Under the pieces are notes generated by a model. That model did no database searches and was not told the origin of the DNA. It saw only the letters and a program-made list of their open reading frames with translations. A program made the position numbers and the translations under genes. From NCBI GenBank assembly GCA_021786815.1, contig JAJYMR010000290.1, positions 1-8,437 of the forward strand: a stretch of 8,437 bases of DNA, given 5' to 3'. This DNA is from Deltaproteobacteria bacterium (GTDB lineage Bacteria > Desulfobacterota > Binatia > Binatales > Binataceae). Shown here piece after piece: positions 6,455-8,437 of the stretch (the stretch's first letter is position 1; the number at the start of each line of letters is the position of its first letter).

Positions 6455-7396
6455 ATGAAGCGCGACTTTCTCGATCTCTCCTCGCTCACGCCCGGCGAGC
6501 TTGACAACCTGCTTGCGCTGGCGGCGCGGCTCAAGGGTGAGAACAAGGCCGGCTTCGAGCATCCGCTGCTGCGCGGCAGGACGCTCGCGATGCTGTTTCA
6601 GAAGCCTTCGCTGCGCACCCGGATGACGTTCGAGACCGGGATGGCGCAGCTCGGCGGGCACGCAATCTACGTTGCGCCGCAGGATATCGGAATCGGCGAG
6701 CGCGAATCGGTCAAGGATGTCGCGCGCAACCTGTCGCGATGGGTCGATCTGATTATGATTCGTACCTTCGCGCATGAGACATGCGTCGAGCTTGCGCGCG
6801 AAGCTTCCGTGCCGGTGATAAACGGGCTCACCGATCTGCTTCATCCGTGCCAGTTGCTCGCCGACCTGCTGACCCTAAGGGAGCATCGCGGACCCGCTCT
6901 CAAAAAGCTTCGCGTCGCGTTCGTGGGCGACGGTTTCAACATGGCGCAGAGCTGGATCGAGGCGGCCGCGCTCGCGGGCTTCGAACTTCGCATCGCGTGC
7001 CCGTCCGGCTACGAGCCGCAAAAGAGTTTCGTCGAGCGGATGCGGCGCGAGGAGCTTGGTATTCTCACCAACGATCCTGTCGAAGCCGTGAAAGATGTGG
7101 ACGCGGTTTACACCGACACGTGGACCTCGATGGGCCAGGAGAAGGAATCGGCCAAACGCAGGCGCGATTTCAAGGGCTTCCAGGTAAACCGCGAACTGCT
7201 CAAGCATGCGCGGCGCGACGCGCTGGTGATGCACTGCCTGCCGGCCCATCGCGGCGAGGAAATCACCGACGACGCGATCGACGGCGCGCAGTCCGTCGTG
7301 CTCGACCAGGCCGAGAACCGGCTGCACGCGCAGAAGGCCGTGATGGTGTGGCTGGTCAAACCGGAAATACTCTCAGTGATGGCGCCGGCGCGATGA
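6455..7396 (+). CDS. argF: Ornithine carbamoyltransferase ArgF
   Basis: Makes citrulline from ornithine and carbamoyl phosphate. The 313-residue protein has the two expected domains. The carbamoyl-phosphate site reads FQKPSLRTRMTFE (S52, R54, T55, R56), with HPCQ at 130-133. The ornithine side shows DTWTSMGQE (D221, S225, M226) and HCLPAHRGEE with C261. The last two favour ornithine over acetylornithine as substrate. The phosphate motif carries L53 where the classical carbamoyltransferase signature has Gly or Thr. ATG 6455 is the first plausible start after an in-frame TGA at 6437. It has no good ribosome binding site at normal distance: AAAGG at 6432-6436 ends 18 nt upstream. Translation may depend on ribosomes arriving from argD, or the true signal is weak. 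argG starts 21 nt downstream. Confidence 0.95.
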   Translation: MKRDFLDLSSLTPGELDNLLALAARLKGENKAGFEHPLLRGRTLAMLFQKPSLRTRMTFETGMAQLGGHAIYVAPQDIGIGERESVKDVARNLSRWVDLIMIRTFAHETCVELAREASVPVINGLTDLLHPCQLLADLLTLREHRGPALKKLRVAFVGDGFNMAQSWIEAAALAGFELRIACPSGYEPQKSFVERMRREELGILTNDPVEAVKDVDAVYTDTWTSMGQEKESAKRRRDFKGFQVNRELLKHARRDALVMHCLPAHRGEEITDDAIDGAQSVVLDQAENRLHAQKAVMVWLVKPEILSVMAPAR

Positions 7397-7417
7397 ATCG
7401 CGGGCGCGGTTGAGATT

Positions 7418-8437
<1,020 letters not shown>

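Noticed and set aside
7393..7413. Six-codon ATG frame overlapping the argF stop, as a leader peptide for argG
   Set aside because: It has no arginine-rich attenuator pattern or terminator/antiterminator stem; short frames like this are frequent by chance.

Overview
The window is an ordinary, gene-dense stretch of a high-GC bacterial chromosome (by eye well above 60% G+C). Eight protein genes cover almost all of it. The order xerC-hslV-hslU followed by argB-argD-argF-argG, with a divergent glmU, suggests a deltaproteobacterial-grade organism (Desulfobacterota, Myxococcota or Binatota-like soil lineages). That placement is inferred from gene order and protein flavour only, since there is no rRNA or other taxonomic marker here.

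Layout. On the minus strand, a small eight-cysteine zinc-ribbon-like protein of unknown function (868-1158) lies upstream of glmU (827 down to 1, cut by the window edge after the pyrophosphorylase domain). A divergent intergenic region of about 114 bp (1159-1272) separates these from a long plus-strand run: xerC (1273-2181), hslV (2183-2719), hslU (2771-4159), argB (4262-5188), argD (5219-6421), argF (6455-7396) and argG (7418 to the window end, cut). Gaps in this run are 1 to 102 nt. I see no convincing terminator or internal promoter, so one transcript from the divergent region is the simplest reading.

Function. GlmU makes UDP-N-acetylglucosamine for the cell envelope. XerC resolves chromosome dimers. 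HslV and HslU form an ATP-dependent protease. ArgB, ArgD, ArgF and ArgG are steps 2, 4, 6 and 7 of arginine synthesis from glutamate. ArgC and ArgH are not in view, although argH often follows argG just past the right edge. Key catalytic motifs are present in every enzyme, and I see no frameshift, insertion or sign of transfer.

I looked for tRNAs, CRISPR arrays, mobile elements, phage genes, toxin-antitoxin pairs and defence genes and saw none. I do not think the window holds a new system. The items most worth a second look are the uncharacterised zinc-ribbon gene, short tandem repeats in two intergenic spacers, a hairpin around the zinc-protein ribosome binding site, and a non-canonical carbamoyl-phosphate motif in ArgF.
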